This document shows, one piece after another, positions 1 to 11,116 of a stretch of DNA of 64,000 nt (position 1 is the first letter of the stretch; each line of letters begins with the position of its first letter). A program made the translations under genes and the position numbers. The notes beneath the pieces are model-generated. The model saw only the letters and a list, made by a program, of their open reading frames with translations. It was not told the DNA's origin and made no database searches. The stretch is from Hyperoodon ampullatus (taxonomy: Eukaryota; Chordata; Mammalia; Artiodactyla; Ziphiidae), in NCBI GenBank assembly GCA_949752795.1, contig OX457057.1:102265513-102329512 (forward strand). Direction: 5' to 3'.

Positions 1-479
1 TGCCTCAATATTCACTGTTGTTTACTTTTTGTTAGAAATTGAGATTAAATGTGGCAAAGTGATTGCTGTTCTATATAGAGTAGGGCTCTGTTTCTAGGCA
101 GATCTACAAAGTATGAATTTGTTTAGCAGGACAAGATGATAATCCAGTGAGTTGGGTGCCCTTCATAGTTATAACACTGAAAGTAAAGTCTACTTGAAAT
201 TAAATTTAACCTCTGAAAAAAACAGAAGGATCCTTCAATATGTGAAACATCAGAGTAACTTAATTATCTCCGTTTTCTCAAGTCATGAAATGGAGAGCAG
301 ACAGGTATTACGAATTGCTGCATAGGTAATTTACTTAACTTTTTATGACCTTGTGCCCTCTACGGTCAGACAAGAATACTACAAGAAATAAGCAGTTTCT
401 CTCTTAAAGTAAGAGAGCATAACAGAATGTGAATTGAAGGAAAGACCTTCAAACTTAGTGAAAAGTACAAGACAAAATA
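1..479. other. Intergenic, nothing recognised
   Basis: AT-rich sequence with no repeat head, splice-bounded coding block or RNA gene that I recognise. It lies downstream of BCAS2, in what would be the BCAS2-TRIM33 gap in human. Confidence 0.5.
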
Positions 480-490
480 AGGCAAGGAAT

Positions 491-681
491 TTTTTTTTTT
501 TTCAGTATGTGGGTCTCTCACCGTTGTGGCCTCTCCCGTTGCGGAGCGCACAGGCTCCGGACGCGCAGGCTCACGGGCCCAGCCGCTCCGCGGCATGTGG
601 GATCTTCCCGAACCGGGGCACGAACCCGTGTCCCCTGCATGGACAGGTGGACTCTCAACCACTGCACCACCAGGGAAGCCC
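491..681 (-). repeat. CHR-type tRNA-derived SINE
   Basis: Full SINE in reverse orientation: poly(T) on the left, and the complement of the 'gggcttccctggtgg' head on the right. An 11-bp target-site duplication (AGGCAAGGAAT) flanks it at 480-490 and 682-692, which marks a clean L1-mobilised insertion. Confidence 0.93.
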
Positions 682-757
682 AGGCAAGGAATATTTATGT
701 GTGGCTAGATAGATGTTCTTAGGACCAATTTTAGTGAGTGGTTAAGATTTAATTATA

Positions 758-966
758 GCGGGACTTCCCTGGTGGCTCAGTGGTTAAGACTCCGTGCTCC
801 CAATGCAGGAGGCCAGGGTTTGATCCCTGCTCAGGGAACTAGATCCCATATGCATGCCGCAACTAAGAGTTCACATGCCACAACTAAGGAGCCCACATGC
901 CGCTACTAAGAAGCCTGCCTGCTGCAACTAAGACCCAGTGCAACCAAATAAATAAATAAATAAATA
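758..966 (+). repeat. CHR-type tRNA-derived SINE
   Basis: Forward SINE with the head 'gggacttccctggtgg', an internal box-B-like 'ggtttgatccc' and an (AAAT)n tail. A 12-bp duplication (AAGATTTAATTA) flanks it at 744-755 and 967-978. Confidence 0.93.
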
Positions 967-1129
967 AAGATTTAATTACAGCTATAAGCAAAAGCCTAAC
1001 ATATATGGTCATTAACAGAATTCAATTTAAGAAAGTTATTTCCTTAACTGTACACACTTTTTTCCTTTGAAAGCATTTGATTGCATAGTATGGAGGATAA
1101 AAGGAAGGCTGAGGGAAAATGAAGCTGAG

Positions 1130-3143
1130 GGGTTTTTTTTTTCTCTTTTTAATTGAAGTATAGTTGAGTCACAATGTTGTGCTAATCTCTGCTGTACAGT
1201 GACTCAGTTATACACATATAGACATTCTTTTTTCATATTCTTTTCCATTATGGTTTATCACAGGATATTGAATATAGTTCCCTGTGCTATACTTTAGGAC
1301 CTTGTTGTTTATCCATTCTAAATGTAATAGTTTGCATCTACAAACCCAAACTCCCAGTCCATCCCTCTCCCTCCCCCCTCCCCCTTGGCAACCACAAGTC
1401 TGTTCTCTGTGTCTATGAGAGTGTTTCTGTTTTGTAGATAGGTTCATTTGTGCCATATTTTAGATTCCACATATAAGGGATATCATATGCTATTTGTCTT
1501 TTTCTTTCTGACTTACTTCACTTAGTATGATAATCTCTAGTTGCATCCATGTTGCTGCAAATGGCATTATTTCGTTCTTTTTTATGGCTGAGTAGTATTC
1601 CATTGTATATATATGTACCACATCTTCTTTATCCACTCATCTGTTGATGGACATTCAGGTTGTTTCCATGTTTTGGCTATTGTGAATAGTGCTGCTATTA
1701 ACATAGGGGTGCATGTATCTTTTTGAATTATAGTTTTGTCCAGGTATATCCCAGGAGTGGGATTGCTGGATCATATGGTAAACCTATTTTTAGTTTTCTG
1801 AGGAACCACCATACTGTTTTCCATAGTGACTGTACCAACTTACATTCCCACCAACAGTGTAGGAGGGTTCCCTTTTCTTCATACCCTCTCCAGCATTTGT
1901 TATTTGTAGACTTTTTGATGATGGCCATTCTGACTGGTATGAGGTGGTACTTCATTGTAGTTTTGATTTGCATTTCTCTAATAATTAGTGATGTTGAACA
2001 GCTTTTCATGTGCCTACTGGCCATCTGTATGTCTTCTTTGGAGAAATGTCTATTAAGGTCTTCTGCCCATTTTTCGATTGGATTGTTTGTTTTTTGTTGT
2101 TGAGTTGTATGAGCTGTTTGTATATTCTGGAGATTAAGCCCTTGTCTATAGCATCATTTGCAAATGTTTTCTCCCATTCTGTGGGTTGTCTTTTCGTGTT
2201 TCTTTTTTTCCTTTTTTTTTTTTTATGGTTTCCTTTGCTGTGCAAAAGCCTGTAAGTTTGATTAGGTCCCTTTTTTTTTTCTTTTCCTATTGCCTTGGGA
2301 GACTGACCTAAGAAAACACTGGGGGACTTCCCTGGTGGTCCAGTGGCTAAGACTCCCAGTGCAGGGGGCCTGGGTTCAATCCCTGGTCAGGGAACTAGAT
2401 CCCACATGCCGCAACTAAGAGTTTGCATGCCGCAACCAAGAGTTCTCATGCTGCAACTACAGATCCCACATGCCACAACTGAAGATCCCACACACCACAA
2501 TGAGGATCCCACACATGGCAATGAAGATCCCGCATGCTGCAATTAAGACCCAGCACAGCCAAATAAATAAATAAATATTTTAAAAAATCAGGTCATGTTA
2601 CAACATACTACATACATTAAAAAAAAAGAAAACATTGGTATGATTTATGTCAGAGAATGTTTTGCCTATGCCCTCTTCTAGGAGTTTTATGGTGTCATGT
2701 CCTATGTTTAAGTCTTTAAGCCATTTTGAGTTTGTTTTTGTGCATGGTGTGAGGTTGTGTTCTAACTTCATTGATTTACATGCAGCTGCCCAATTTTCCC
2801 AGCACCACTTGCTGAAGAGACTGTCTTTTCTCCATTTTATATTCTTGACTCCTTTGTCTAAGATTAATTGACTGTAGGTGTGTGGGTTTATTTCTGGGCT
2901 CTCCATTCTGTTCCATTGATCCATATGCCTGTTTTCGTACCAATACCACACTGTTTTGATTACTGTTGCTTTGTAGTATTGTCTGAAGTCTGGGAGAGTT
3001 ATGCCTCCTGCTTCCCCCCCACCCCCACCAGGATTGCTCTGGCAATTCTGGGTCTTTTATGGTTCCATGTAAATTTTTGGATTATTTGTTCTAGTTCTGT
3101 GAAAAATGTCATGGGTAGTTTGATAGGGATCACATTAACTCTG
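1130..3143 (-). mobile_element. 5'-truncated L1 (minus), SINE-interrupted
   Basis: L1 3' end in reverse orientation: poly(T), then reverse-complemented 3' UTR, then the C-terminal part of the reverse-transcriptase ORF2. The reading frames are broken and short, so the copy is dead. A 10-bp duplication (TGAAGCTGAG) at 1120-1129 and 3144-3153 bounds the insertion. A forward SINE at 2323-2626 sits inside it and is therefore younger. Confidence 0.9.
2323..2626 (+). repeat. CHR SINE nested in L1, with extra 3' sequence
   Basis: Forward SINE inserted in the reverse L1. Its body has several imperfect repeats of a 'catgccgcaactaag'-like unit and an (AAAT)n tail ending near 2587. About 31 bases of unrelated sequence (2588-2618) and a second A-run follow. 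Only then does the duplication AGAAAACAYTGG recur (2311-2322 and 2627-2638). The extra piece therefore belongs to the inserted copy. Confidence 0.85.
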
Positions 3144-3153
3144 TGAAGCTGAG

Positions 3154-3880
3154 CTTTTTACTGTCTTGAATTATGTAACCTTAAACTCCATACCCAAATT
3201 ACTTGACCAAAAATTTTTAAGATCTAGAGAGAGAAAATTTTATATGAGGGTATTAGCACCCCTCCTTCTCCTACTGTATTCCTTTTCACTTACTGAGATA
3301 TAATGGGACATTTGGAGTACCACCCATTTTATTTCTAGGTTCTGCAGAGTGAGATTATATATTCACATGAACAAAATTTGGTTGTAACAAAATGCTGATG
3401 CCCATTTTAAAGGCATTTTTATCTTTAGCAAACTGTATATAAATTAATATTACTAGCATACTTCTTTCTTTTCTCTTCAATTGGTTTGACATTCTCTTGA
3501 AATTAATTTTTTAAATGATGGTGCAAAATCAGCTTTGGGGAAACCAAAGTATAACTGAAGGTAACCCAAAACATTGCAGTTGATGATAATGGTTTTTACT
3601 GTACAGTAAAATCCCATTTTAATGAATATGTATTGCCATGTTGTATCCAAATCTCATTAAAATGGAAATTTCCTGCTACTGTGCACAGACTATTTAACCA
3701 TTTAAGTAAAATAAGTACTAAGCATATTGTTCACATCATATCAGCCCAGAATTCTCCTTTTTCCTCATTTGTATACCACCCTTTCTTCTAATGTAGCTTA
3801 ACAGTAATTTATGCTATGAAGTTAGATAAGTCATCATTGTCCAGGTGTAAGATTCTTGGTTGGTAAAATGTGGAAATTAA
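3154..3880. other. Intergenic, nothing recognised
   Basis: AT-rich sequence between two L1 pieces. I see no gene, no SINE head and no structured RNA. A short segment at 3600-3690 has an inverted-repeat feel (cattttaatga / tcattaaaatg) but is not assigned to a family. Confidence 0.4.
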
Positions 3881-3894
3881 GAGCATGACTTGCA

Positions 3895-3976
3895 CCAACA
3901 AGGACCTATTGTATAGCACAGGGAACTATATTCAACATTTTGTAATAACTTATATGGGAAAAGAATCTGAAAAAGA

Positions 3977-4037
<61 letters not shown>

Positions 4038-4101
4038 TGTGCTGTACACCTGAAACTAACATGAGGTTGCAAGTCAACTATACTTAAAAAAAAAAAAAAG
4101 G
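3895..4101 (+). mobile_element. Short L1 3' end carrying a (TA)n tract
   Basis: L1 3'-UTR-like tail ('tgtatagcacagggaacta ... ctgtacacctgaaactaac') ending in an A-run. A 12-bp duplication (GCATGACTTGCA) flanks it at 3883-3894 and 4102-4113, so the whole 0.2-kb piece is one severely 5'-truncated insertion. Confidence 0.88.
3978..4034. repeat. (TA)n microsatellite
   Basis: About 28 uninterrupted TA units inside the L1 3' end at 3895-4101. This is expected to vary in length between individuals. Confidence 0.97.
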
Positions 4102-4576
4102 GCATGACTTGCAAGTTGCAGACGTCACTTCAGTTCCTATCTCACTGAATACAACCTAGTCACGTGGCATATGCACATGATTAGATGGGAAATTGGGAAA
4201 TTAGTTTTCAGTTGAGCAGCCATGTGCCCAGCTAAAACTTCTATTATAGGAGGGGATAACATATATCAGAAGGACAAGTTGTAGTCTCGGCTACAGTGAG
4301 TCACTGAGAGAGTAAGCTGAGTTTACCCCTTTCCCTCTCAAAAGACATACGAATCCAATCAAGTCAGATAGACATTATAGGGGAATCTTGAATTTATATA
4401 TTTAAAAGACAGTTATTTAAAACTTCAGATACTGATCTACTGTTAATAACAAATTTCTTATCTGTCATCTCTCCACAAATCACTACAGCAAGGTTACGAG
4501 CTGTTGACTTTTATGGCTATTTCCCAGCCCAAACTATATAATAGACCAGTAAAAACATCTCAAATTTTCCACTGCT

Positions 4577-4688
4577 GGGAGTTCCCTGGTAGCCTATTGG
4601 TTAGGATTCAGCACTTTCACTGCAGAGGCCAGGGTTCAATCCCTGGTGGGGGAACCATCCAGCAGGCCGCTTGGTACGGCCAAAAAAA
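4577..4688 (+). repeat. Short CHR-1-type SINE
   Basis: Forward SINE of about 110 bp with the head 'gggagttccctggtag', a box-B-like 'gggttcaatcc' and an A-run. An imperfect duplication flanks it ('aaattttccact' at 4562 and 'aaatttctccact' at 4686). Confidence 0.88.
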
Positions 4689-4754
4689 TTTCTCCACTAC
4701 TAAAATTATATAATAAACATGTCTATTACATTTTTCTCGATAAAGAAAAACACT

Positions 4755-5140
4755 GGTACTTCCCTAGTGGTCCAGTGGTAAAGAATCCACCTTCCAATGC
4801 AGGGGACGCAGGTTTGATCCCTGATTGGGGAACTAAGATCCCACATGCGGTGGGTTAACTAAGCTGGTGGGTCAGCTAAGCCCCTGCACCACAACTACTG
4901 AGCTTGCGCACCTCAACAAGAGAGCCCACAAACTACAGAGCCCACGGGCTCTGGACCCCATGCACTCTGGAGCCTGCACGCCACAACGAGAGAAAACCCA
5001 CACACCACAACCAGAGAGAAGCCCGCGCACCACAACAAAAGATCCTGCATGCCTCAATGAAGATCCCGCGTGCCGCAACTAAGACCCAACACAGCCAAAA
5101 AAAAAAAAGAAAAGAAAAAAATGAAAAAAGAAAAGAAAAA
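4755..5140 (+). repeat. Long CHR-2-type SINE with internal unit expansion
   Basis: Forward SINE, about 385 bp, longer than the usual 200 bp. Its middle has several imperfect copies of a unit containing 'cacaac..gagagaa.ccc'. The duplication AAAGAAAAACA is seen at 4743-4753 and near 5132. Confidence 0.88.
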
Positions 5141-5203
5141 CATCATGGGGAGTAGGTGGGTGAAAACTTTATCATAGTGGGCAGCTAAGTCAAAGGGGTT
5201 ATC

Positions 5204-5524
5204 ATTTTTTTTTTTTAAAGAAGATGTTGGGGGTAGGAGTTTATTAATTAATTTATTTATTTTTGCTGTGTTGGGTCTTCGTTTCTGTGCCAGGGCTTTC
5301 TCTAGTTGTGGCAAGCAGGGGCCACTCTTCATCGCAGTGCACGGGCCTCTCACTATCGTGGCCTCTCTTGTTGCAGAACACAGGCTCCAGACACGCAGGC
5401 TCAGTAGTTGTGGCTCACAGGCCTAGTTGCTCTGCGGCAGGTGGGATCTTCCCAGACCAGGGCTCGAACCCGTGTCCCCTGCATTAGCAGGCAGATTCTC
5501 AACCACTGCACCACCAGGGAAGCC
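5204..5524 (-). repeat. CHR-type SINE
   Basis: Reverse SINE: poly(T) and (ATTT)n on the left, and the complement of the head 'gggcttccctggtgg' at the right end. A perfect 13-bp duplication (CAAAGGGGTTATC) lies at 5191-5203 and 5525-5537. Confidence 0.93.
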
Positions 5525-5537
5525 CAAAGGGGTTATC

Positions 5538-6470
5538 TTTTAACCTAGGGAAGATTCAAAGTGTAACAGGTTATTTTTGTTTACTCAACTTCTTCCTCTC
5601 CTGATGGTGGAAGCACCATCCTCATCTTACTTTGAGGAATTATCACTCCAATCCAATCAACTGCCAACTATAGTACCCTACCACAAGACCACATTTATAT
5701 GACCACAGCCTGGCCAATCATACTACCCCAAATCCCTGGCCATACCTCTGAGTCCAAGGATTGAACATGGAATCCAGACGTGGTCAATTGGAACTCTTCT
5801 CTAGAATTATATATACTGATACACTTGCTTTCCTCTGAGCTTGGTGAAGTGGGATGGTGTAAGTCTGTAGCTGCCTTGTACAGAGGAAGCCTATCTGTAG
5901 GAGGAGAGAATAAGGCCAGAAAACGAGAGAGAAAAAAGAGATGAAAAACAATTAGGATGACATAGATTCCCTGCATTTAGCTGACCCTGAAGTCAGCTCC
6001 ACCTCTGTCCTCACCAGTTAAATGAGCCAATAAAGACCCTTTTACTGCTTAAGATAGTTCTAGTTAGCTTTCTGTCACTTGCAAATAGAGTTCCAATATG
6101 AAGAATTACATTCTAAGGATGGAGGAAACAAAGAGGATATAATGTAATAAATGTTAGTCCTTAGGGTAGAAAATAGGGTAAAATATATACATCCATTCAT
6201 AAATGTTTACAAGGTATCCCATTAGTTTATCTTATTCATTTTGATTCTATGTATTGAAATTAAATGAAATTTGGGGTTTCTATCTGTGACCATGTGCTCT
6301 TCTGGCATTAAATTAAAATAGTACCTTCTAATACATAGAGTGGCTATCTTTGAGTGGTGGGTTTATGAATAATTTTCATTTTCTTCTTTTTTGCCTGCAT
6401 TTTCTGAATTGCCTATGATAACCATTTTTTTTTTTACCATTTGAATCAAACAGTTATTTTTATTATTTAC
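5538..6470. other. Intergenic, nothing recognised
   Basis: AT-rich sequence with short scattered open frames that show no family motif and no splice context. I see no repeat I can name. Confidence 0.4.
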
Positions 6471-6471
6471 T

Positions 6472-6922
6472 ACTGTATTAGTTTCCTATTGCCGCTGTAG
6501 CAAATTACTGCAAACAGTAGCTTAAAGCAAAACAAATTTATTATTTTATCGTTCTGGAGGTTAGAAGTCTAAAACTGATCTATAAGGCTGAGTTTCTCTG
6601 GGAGAAGAACATTCTAGGGGCAGTTTGTTTCCTTTTCTTTTCCAGTTTCAAGAAGCTACGTACATTCCTTAGCTCATAGTCCCTTTCCTTCATCTTCAAA
6701 TCCAGCAGTTTAGCATCCTCTCTCCTCTCTGATCTCCTACTTCCCTACTATAAGGACGCTTGTGATTACACTAGGCCACCCAGATAATCCAGGATAATCT
6801 CCCCATTTCAAGAACCTTAACTTAATCACATTTGCAAAATTCCTTTTGCCAAGGAAAGTAACACACTTATAGGTGCCAGGGATTAAGACATCTTTGGGGG
6901 CCATTACTCAGCCTACCACAGT
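6472..6922 (-). repeat. MLT1-like MaLR LTR, decayed
   Basis: The sequence begins 'gtattagtttcctattgcc' and continues 'ttctggaggttagaagtc'. This matches my recollection of the reverse complement of MLT1/MST LTRs of the ancient non-autonomous ERVL-MaLR family. No internal coding region is visible. The subfamily is uncertain. Confidence 0.65.
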
Positions 6923-6999
6923 TAGCTACATGTAAATAAACGTGAAAGGTAATTAACATAAAAACTGAGAAGCATAACCTAGCTATGTAAAGAGAAGGT

Positions 7000-7333
7000 A
7001 TCTTAGTCCATTTGGGCTGCTATAACAGAAATACCATAGACTGTGTGGATTAAACAACAAACATTGATTTCTCACAGTTCTGAAGGCAGGAAATCCAAGA
7101 TTAAGGTATTAGCAGATTTGGTGTCTTGTGACAGCCTACTTCCTGGTTCTTAGACAGCAGTCTTCTCACTGTGTCCTCATATGGCAGAAGGTGGGAGGGA
7201 GCTTTTTGGGGTCACTTTTATAAGGTTACTAATACCATTCATGAGGGCTCCATCCTCAAATACCACCACACTGGAGATTAGGTTTCAACATATGAATTTG
7301 GCGGAAGGCACAAATATTCGGTCTAGAGCAGAA
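7000..7333 (-). repeat. Second MaLR LTR, decayed
   Basis: Begins 'tatcttagtccatttgggc' and contains 'ctcacagttctgaaggcag' and 'tttcaacatatgaatttgg', all typical of MaLR LTRs in reverse complement. It lies about 80 bp from the LTR at 6472-6922, in the same orientation. No viral genes remain. Confidence 0.65.
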
Positions 7334-7335
7334 GG

Positions 7336-8090
7336 CAATATTTCAGTGGGTTGGATGAAGACCCCTGGGAGAAAATAAGCTGAACAATCTCTGGGTTATG
7401 GTCTGGCTTTAGCTTCCCTAACAGCTACAAGAGCATCTTCTGGGGAAGTTAGGCAACAAGGCTATAAGTGAATCCTGGGAGACGAAAGACTCATCAGCAT
7501 TGTTGGGCTTTCTGGCAAAGCTGGAATATAGGCTAGGGGCTGCACCTTTGGCAGGAATATGTTCAGGAGATGAACTCCTATGAATTTTCTACTTCTAAGC
7601 TCTCCAGAAGTAGGATATAGCAGAACACTTCCAGAAGGTCAAGGAGGGGAGAACAGGAACTTCATCAGGACAGAGAGCAAGCCAAGTGTAGGTCAGAAAT
7701 GTGGGCCAGCTCACCTGGACATCCTGCTCCTCAGGGTATAAGGATGGAGCCATTGTAGTGGGCACCCTTGTAATGAGAGCTCTCGAAATGTTAGTCTCTT
7801 GAGTCATACTATTCCAACCTGAACTGGCTGCCCTCTATTGAGTGTACAGATATAATCCTGGGATCCTCTTTCACCAATCTCTTTGGAAGAGTCCCTTTAC
7901 CTTTTCCCTGTGTTGGGTCAGAAGAGCACATCCTCCAGTAGCTCCTTAAGATGCTCAGGAAGTAAATGTTTTCAAGATCTCACTTGACTGAAAATGTCTT
8001 TATTCTATCTCCACACTTAACTGTTAACTTGACTATACATAGTGTCCCAGGTTGGAAATTTTTCGTAATTCTAAAGGCACTGTTCCATCG
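7336..8090. other. Intergenic, nothing recognised
   Basis: Unique-looking sequence of moderate GC. The open frames here are short and lack family motifs. Confidence 0.4.
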
Positions 8091-8097
8091 GCTTTTT

Positions 8098-8415
8098 AAA
8101 AAAAAATTTATTTTGGGCTGTGTTGGGTCTTCGTTGCTGCATGCGGGCTTTCTCTAGTTGCAGTGAGCAGGGGCTACTCTTTGTTGCTGTGCACGGGCTT
8201 CTCATTGCGGTGGCTTCTCTTGTTGCGGAGCATGGGCTCTAGGGTGCGTGGGCTCAGTAGTTGTGGCTCGCGGGCTGTAGAGCTCAGGCTCAGTAGTTGT
8301 GGCGCACGGGCTTAGTTGCTCCGTGGCATGTGGGATCTTCTCAGACCAGGGCTCGAACCTGTGTCCCCCGCATTGACAGGCTGATTCTTAACCACTGTGC
8401 CACCAGGGAAGTCCC
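8098..8415 (-). repeat. CHR-type SINE
   Basis: Reverse SINE: A/T tail on the left, then 'ttgggtcttcgttgctgc', ending in the complement of the head ('caccagggaagtccc'). Confidence 0.9.
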
Positions 8416-8520
8416 TCCATTGTCTTCTTTCTAGCTTCCAGAGTTGAGGAGCCTGAAGATATTTTGATTGATTTTTTCTATGTAGCAGGTCTCCTTTCCC
8501 CCAGGTCTTGCAGAATGGCT

Positions 8521-9018
8521 TTGTTGTTGTTATATCATTAATCATAAACTTAATTCCGTGATCCAGTTAGACTTGTGATAAGGAAAACATGGAACCCAAA
8601 GAACTGCAGTAAGAGCACAAAGGTTATAGGAGGTTGTGAGTAGATGGGGGTGGAGGGGTGCTCTCCTGAGCTACGGAAGAAATCGGCTCGTAGTTAAGAT
8701 CAAACACGAGTCAAAAAAAATTTTTTTTGGCTACACCCTGCAGCTTGCAGGATCTTAGTTCCCCGACCAGGGACTGAACCTGTGCCCTTGCAGTGAAAGC
8801 ATGGAGTCCTAACCATTGGACTACCAGGGAATTCCCTCAAACTTTTTAGTTGTCCACAGTCAGCAATAGTGATCTTCCTGCCGGTATTGCTATTATTCAT
8901 GGACCCAAAACACTCCAAGCTTCCACAACATTCATATCCTCTTTTCACCTCGCCAAAGACCACGTTTTCCAACCAACCATTCAGTCTTGGCAGTGCAGAT
9001 GAAAACTGGAAATGATGG
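8521..9018 (-). pseudogene. PPIA (cyclophilin A) processed pseudogene, 5'-truncated and SINE-split
   Basis: Read on the minus strand, 9018 to 8837 matches the last third of the cyclophilin A coding sequence. 'TTTTCATCTGCACTGCCAAG' is followed by a protein stretch with FG-VK and ending KITIADCGQL. The rest is matched by PPIA 3'-UTR sequence from 8710 to about 8521, including 'GTAGCTCAGGAGAGCACCCC' and 'TTAAGTTTATGATTA'. No introns are present, so it is a retrocopy. It lacks the first two thirds of the gene, has a 2-base deletion near the glycine after WL (about 8970), and a SINE (8711-8836) is inserted near the old stop. It cannot make a working peptidyl-prolyl isomerase. The match to PPIA is from memory but spans both coding and 3'-UTR sequence. 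Confidence 0.88.
8711..8836 (-). repeat. Short CHR-1-type SINE inside the PPIA pseudogene
   Basis: Reverse SINE: A/T tail at 8711 and complement of the head ('ctaccagggaattccc') at 8836. PPIA 3'-UTR sequence lies to its left and the PPIA coding end to its right, so it inserted after the retrocopy arrived. Confidence 0.9.
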
Positions 9019-9019
9019 G

Positions 9020-9640
9020 CTTCTTATTCAAAAAGGATGCAGTTCAGCTGAGGTTGAATCTGGGGAGAAGGGAGAGAAGGGACAGAGGAGGATTGGAACT
9101 TGATTTGACAGAACAGTCATGTCTACCCGGGGAGGGATCTTCCTTGCATACATCAGGTTCAACCTGATGTAAATTACACTCTATTAAAATTGCATACACG
9201 CATATAAAGCGTTACACAGGATGTGAAGCAGTTCACAGAACCCTTGAAGCCATTCATAGATCTTTAGCCACTTAAAAATACTTAGTATATAACCTTTCAG
9301 GTATTTGCCCATATGAGAGAAAGTCACTTTTGTATATAAATTCCTAAATAAATTTAGAAAAGTTAGAAAAATGGGGAGGGTGGGAGAAGGATGTTTTTAC
9401 AGAAAGCTAGAACATAGAAAAATCCTAAATCACACTAGTATTTTTCCCCTTGAGTGTGGCTAACTTTGCAAAGTGTATTATCACCTCATCTTAAAATTTT
9501 ACAAAATCTGTTAAGAGGAAATTAAAATGTAATTCCTCCCCCCCCATCTCATCATAAAGAAATATGTAGCAAGCATTATCCTCAACAGTTTTAACATGCT
9601 ACTGAACTTTCCCCAGGGTTTAGGTTTAGACCATTGTGAA
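9020..9640. other. Intergenic, nothing recognised
   Basis: AT-rich sequence. A short near-palindrome (acatcaggttcaacctgatgt, about 9149-9170) is visible. There is no gene or nameable repeat. Confidence 0.4.
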
Positions 9641-9646
9641 GCACTT

Positions 9647-9757
9647 TGTTTTGTTTGGCCGTGCTGTGTGCTGTGTGCTGCACAACTTACGGGATCTTAG
9701 TTGCCCGACCAGGGGTCGAACCTGGGCCCCCTGCAGTGGAAGTGTGGAGCCCCTCAC
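9647..9757 (-). repeat. Short CHR-1-type SINE, head lost
   Basis: Reverse SINE body ('gggatcttagttgcccgacc', 'gtcgaacctgggccc'). The expected 'accaccagggaa' end is missing, so the copy is truncated or decayed. Confidence 0.75.
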
Positions 9758-9759
9758 TG

Positions 9760-10544
9760 TGATGCATTTTGAATACCGATTCTAAATCTTTAAAGGTTTT
9801 TAAACTTCATCACTATACCTTTTTTGATGTTTCATAAGTACTTCATATGTTTCTCTAATTTATTGTCCTCCGTAATTAAGCAGTCAACAGCTCAAGACCA
9901 ATGAGCTTCCGACTGAGGCTAAAGATTTGCCAGTTCCAGCATATCTCATATATCCATTTCCCAGTCATTTTTATTTTAAAAAGAGCAACATATGAAAATA
10001 TTCAATAAATTATATAAATACTGCTATACAAAAGATGAGTAAAACTGAACTGATGGATGGTATGAGCTCTACCTTATAATATGAAATATTTGATAGCTTA
10101 CATATGAAACTCCATACTTACTGCATAGAGAAGGTATGAGTGCAATACACAAAAATTTTAAGATGATTTTTAAAAAACCATAAATGAGGTTACATTATAC
10201 AAATTATTCTGTAACCTGTTTTTCCTATATATGTACCTTCAAAACCACTGACCCATAATATTGTCAATTATACCTCAAAAAAAAAAAGGCACTGACCATT
10301 ACCAACATAATAGGTTTAAAAAGTTCTAGGTTTAATTTGTATTCTTAATGTTAAACATCTTTTAATTTTTTTCTGGTGAGTGTTCACCGCTCAGTGATTT
10401 GTAAAAGGTCTCTGTACAGTAAGACTATGACCTTATTTGATATATTACAAATTTATTTTTCTGAATTGGGCAGGAATCTTTTATACTTTTTAATACTTTA
10501 GAAGTAGAAGGGTAAGACCACAACCATGGTGCTAGACTACTGGG
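9760..10544. other. Intergenic, nothing recognised
   Basis: AT-rich sequence without a coding signal. A segment near 10185-10235 resembles one at 13265-13310 and is probably an old L1 relic. Confidence 0.35.
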
Positions 10545-10755
10545 TTCAAAATTTGGATGATGCTTTCTAGCTAATAAAACTTCAGTAAATTAATCAGCAC
10601 CTGTTACAGTTTGTGTATGGGAACAACAGTATGTAATTCCATAGGCTTTTGTGAAGATCCAATTATTTTTCTATTCATGTAAGTTTAGTTCATCTACCTA
10701 AAGTGTTTGGAACAGTGCTCAGCACATACTAAGCTTTATGTGTTACTTATGATGA
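10545..10755 (+). repeat. Possible MIR SINE, degraded
   Basis: The order of motifs resembles MIR in forward orientation: 'actactgggttcaaa', then 'tcagtaaa', and 'ggaacagtgctcagcacata' near the end. It is heavily diverged. Confidence 0.5.
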
Positions 10756-10845
10756 TGATCATCATAGATGACATATATGGAGTCACTGTATTTCTTTAGT
10801 CTTGTTTGGTAATTAAGAAGTCATTTAGAACTACCTCTTTCATTT

Positions 10846-10953
10846 TATTTTGGCCGCACTGAGCAGCATGCAAACTTCCCCGACCAGGGATCGAACCCGT
10901 GTTCCCTGCATCGGAAGCACGGAGTCTTAACCACTGGACCACCAGGTAAGTCC
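10846..10953 (-). repeat. Short CHR-1-type SINE
   Basis: Reverse SINE ('ttggccgcactgagcagc' to 'ggaccaccaggtaagtcc'). An imperfect duplication flanks it ('aactacctcttt' at 10829 and 'aactgcctcttt' at 10954). Confidence 0.88.
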
Positions 10954-11116
10954 AACTGCCTCTTTATTTGAAATACTTATAAATCAAAAGTTTCCAACTT
11001 CTTGTACATGTTGAAAACTTTCAATAAAGATCTCTTGGGTACAAAATATGGTCCTGGTGACTCAAAATTAATTCTACGAACATTATTATAAAGTCATACT
11101 TATTTTGAAAGTCTAA

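Noticed and set aside
491..681. tRNA gene (box A/B-like sequence in SINEs)
   Set aside because: The tRNA-like head belongs to the retroposed CHR SINE. No cloverleaf with intact arms is present.
9149..9172. Palindrome acatcaggtt/aacctgatgt as an operator site
   Set aside because: Isolated short inverted repeat in intergenic DNA, far from any promoter; probably chance.
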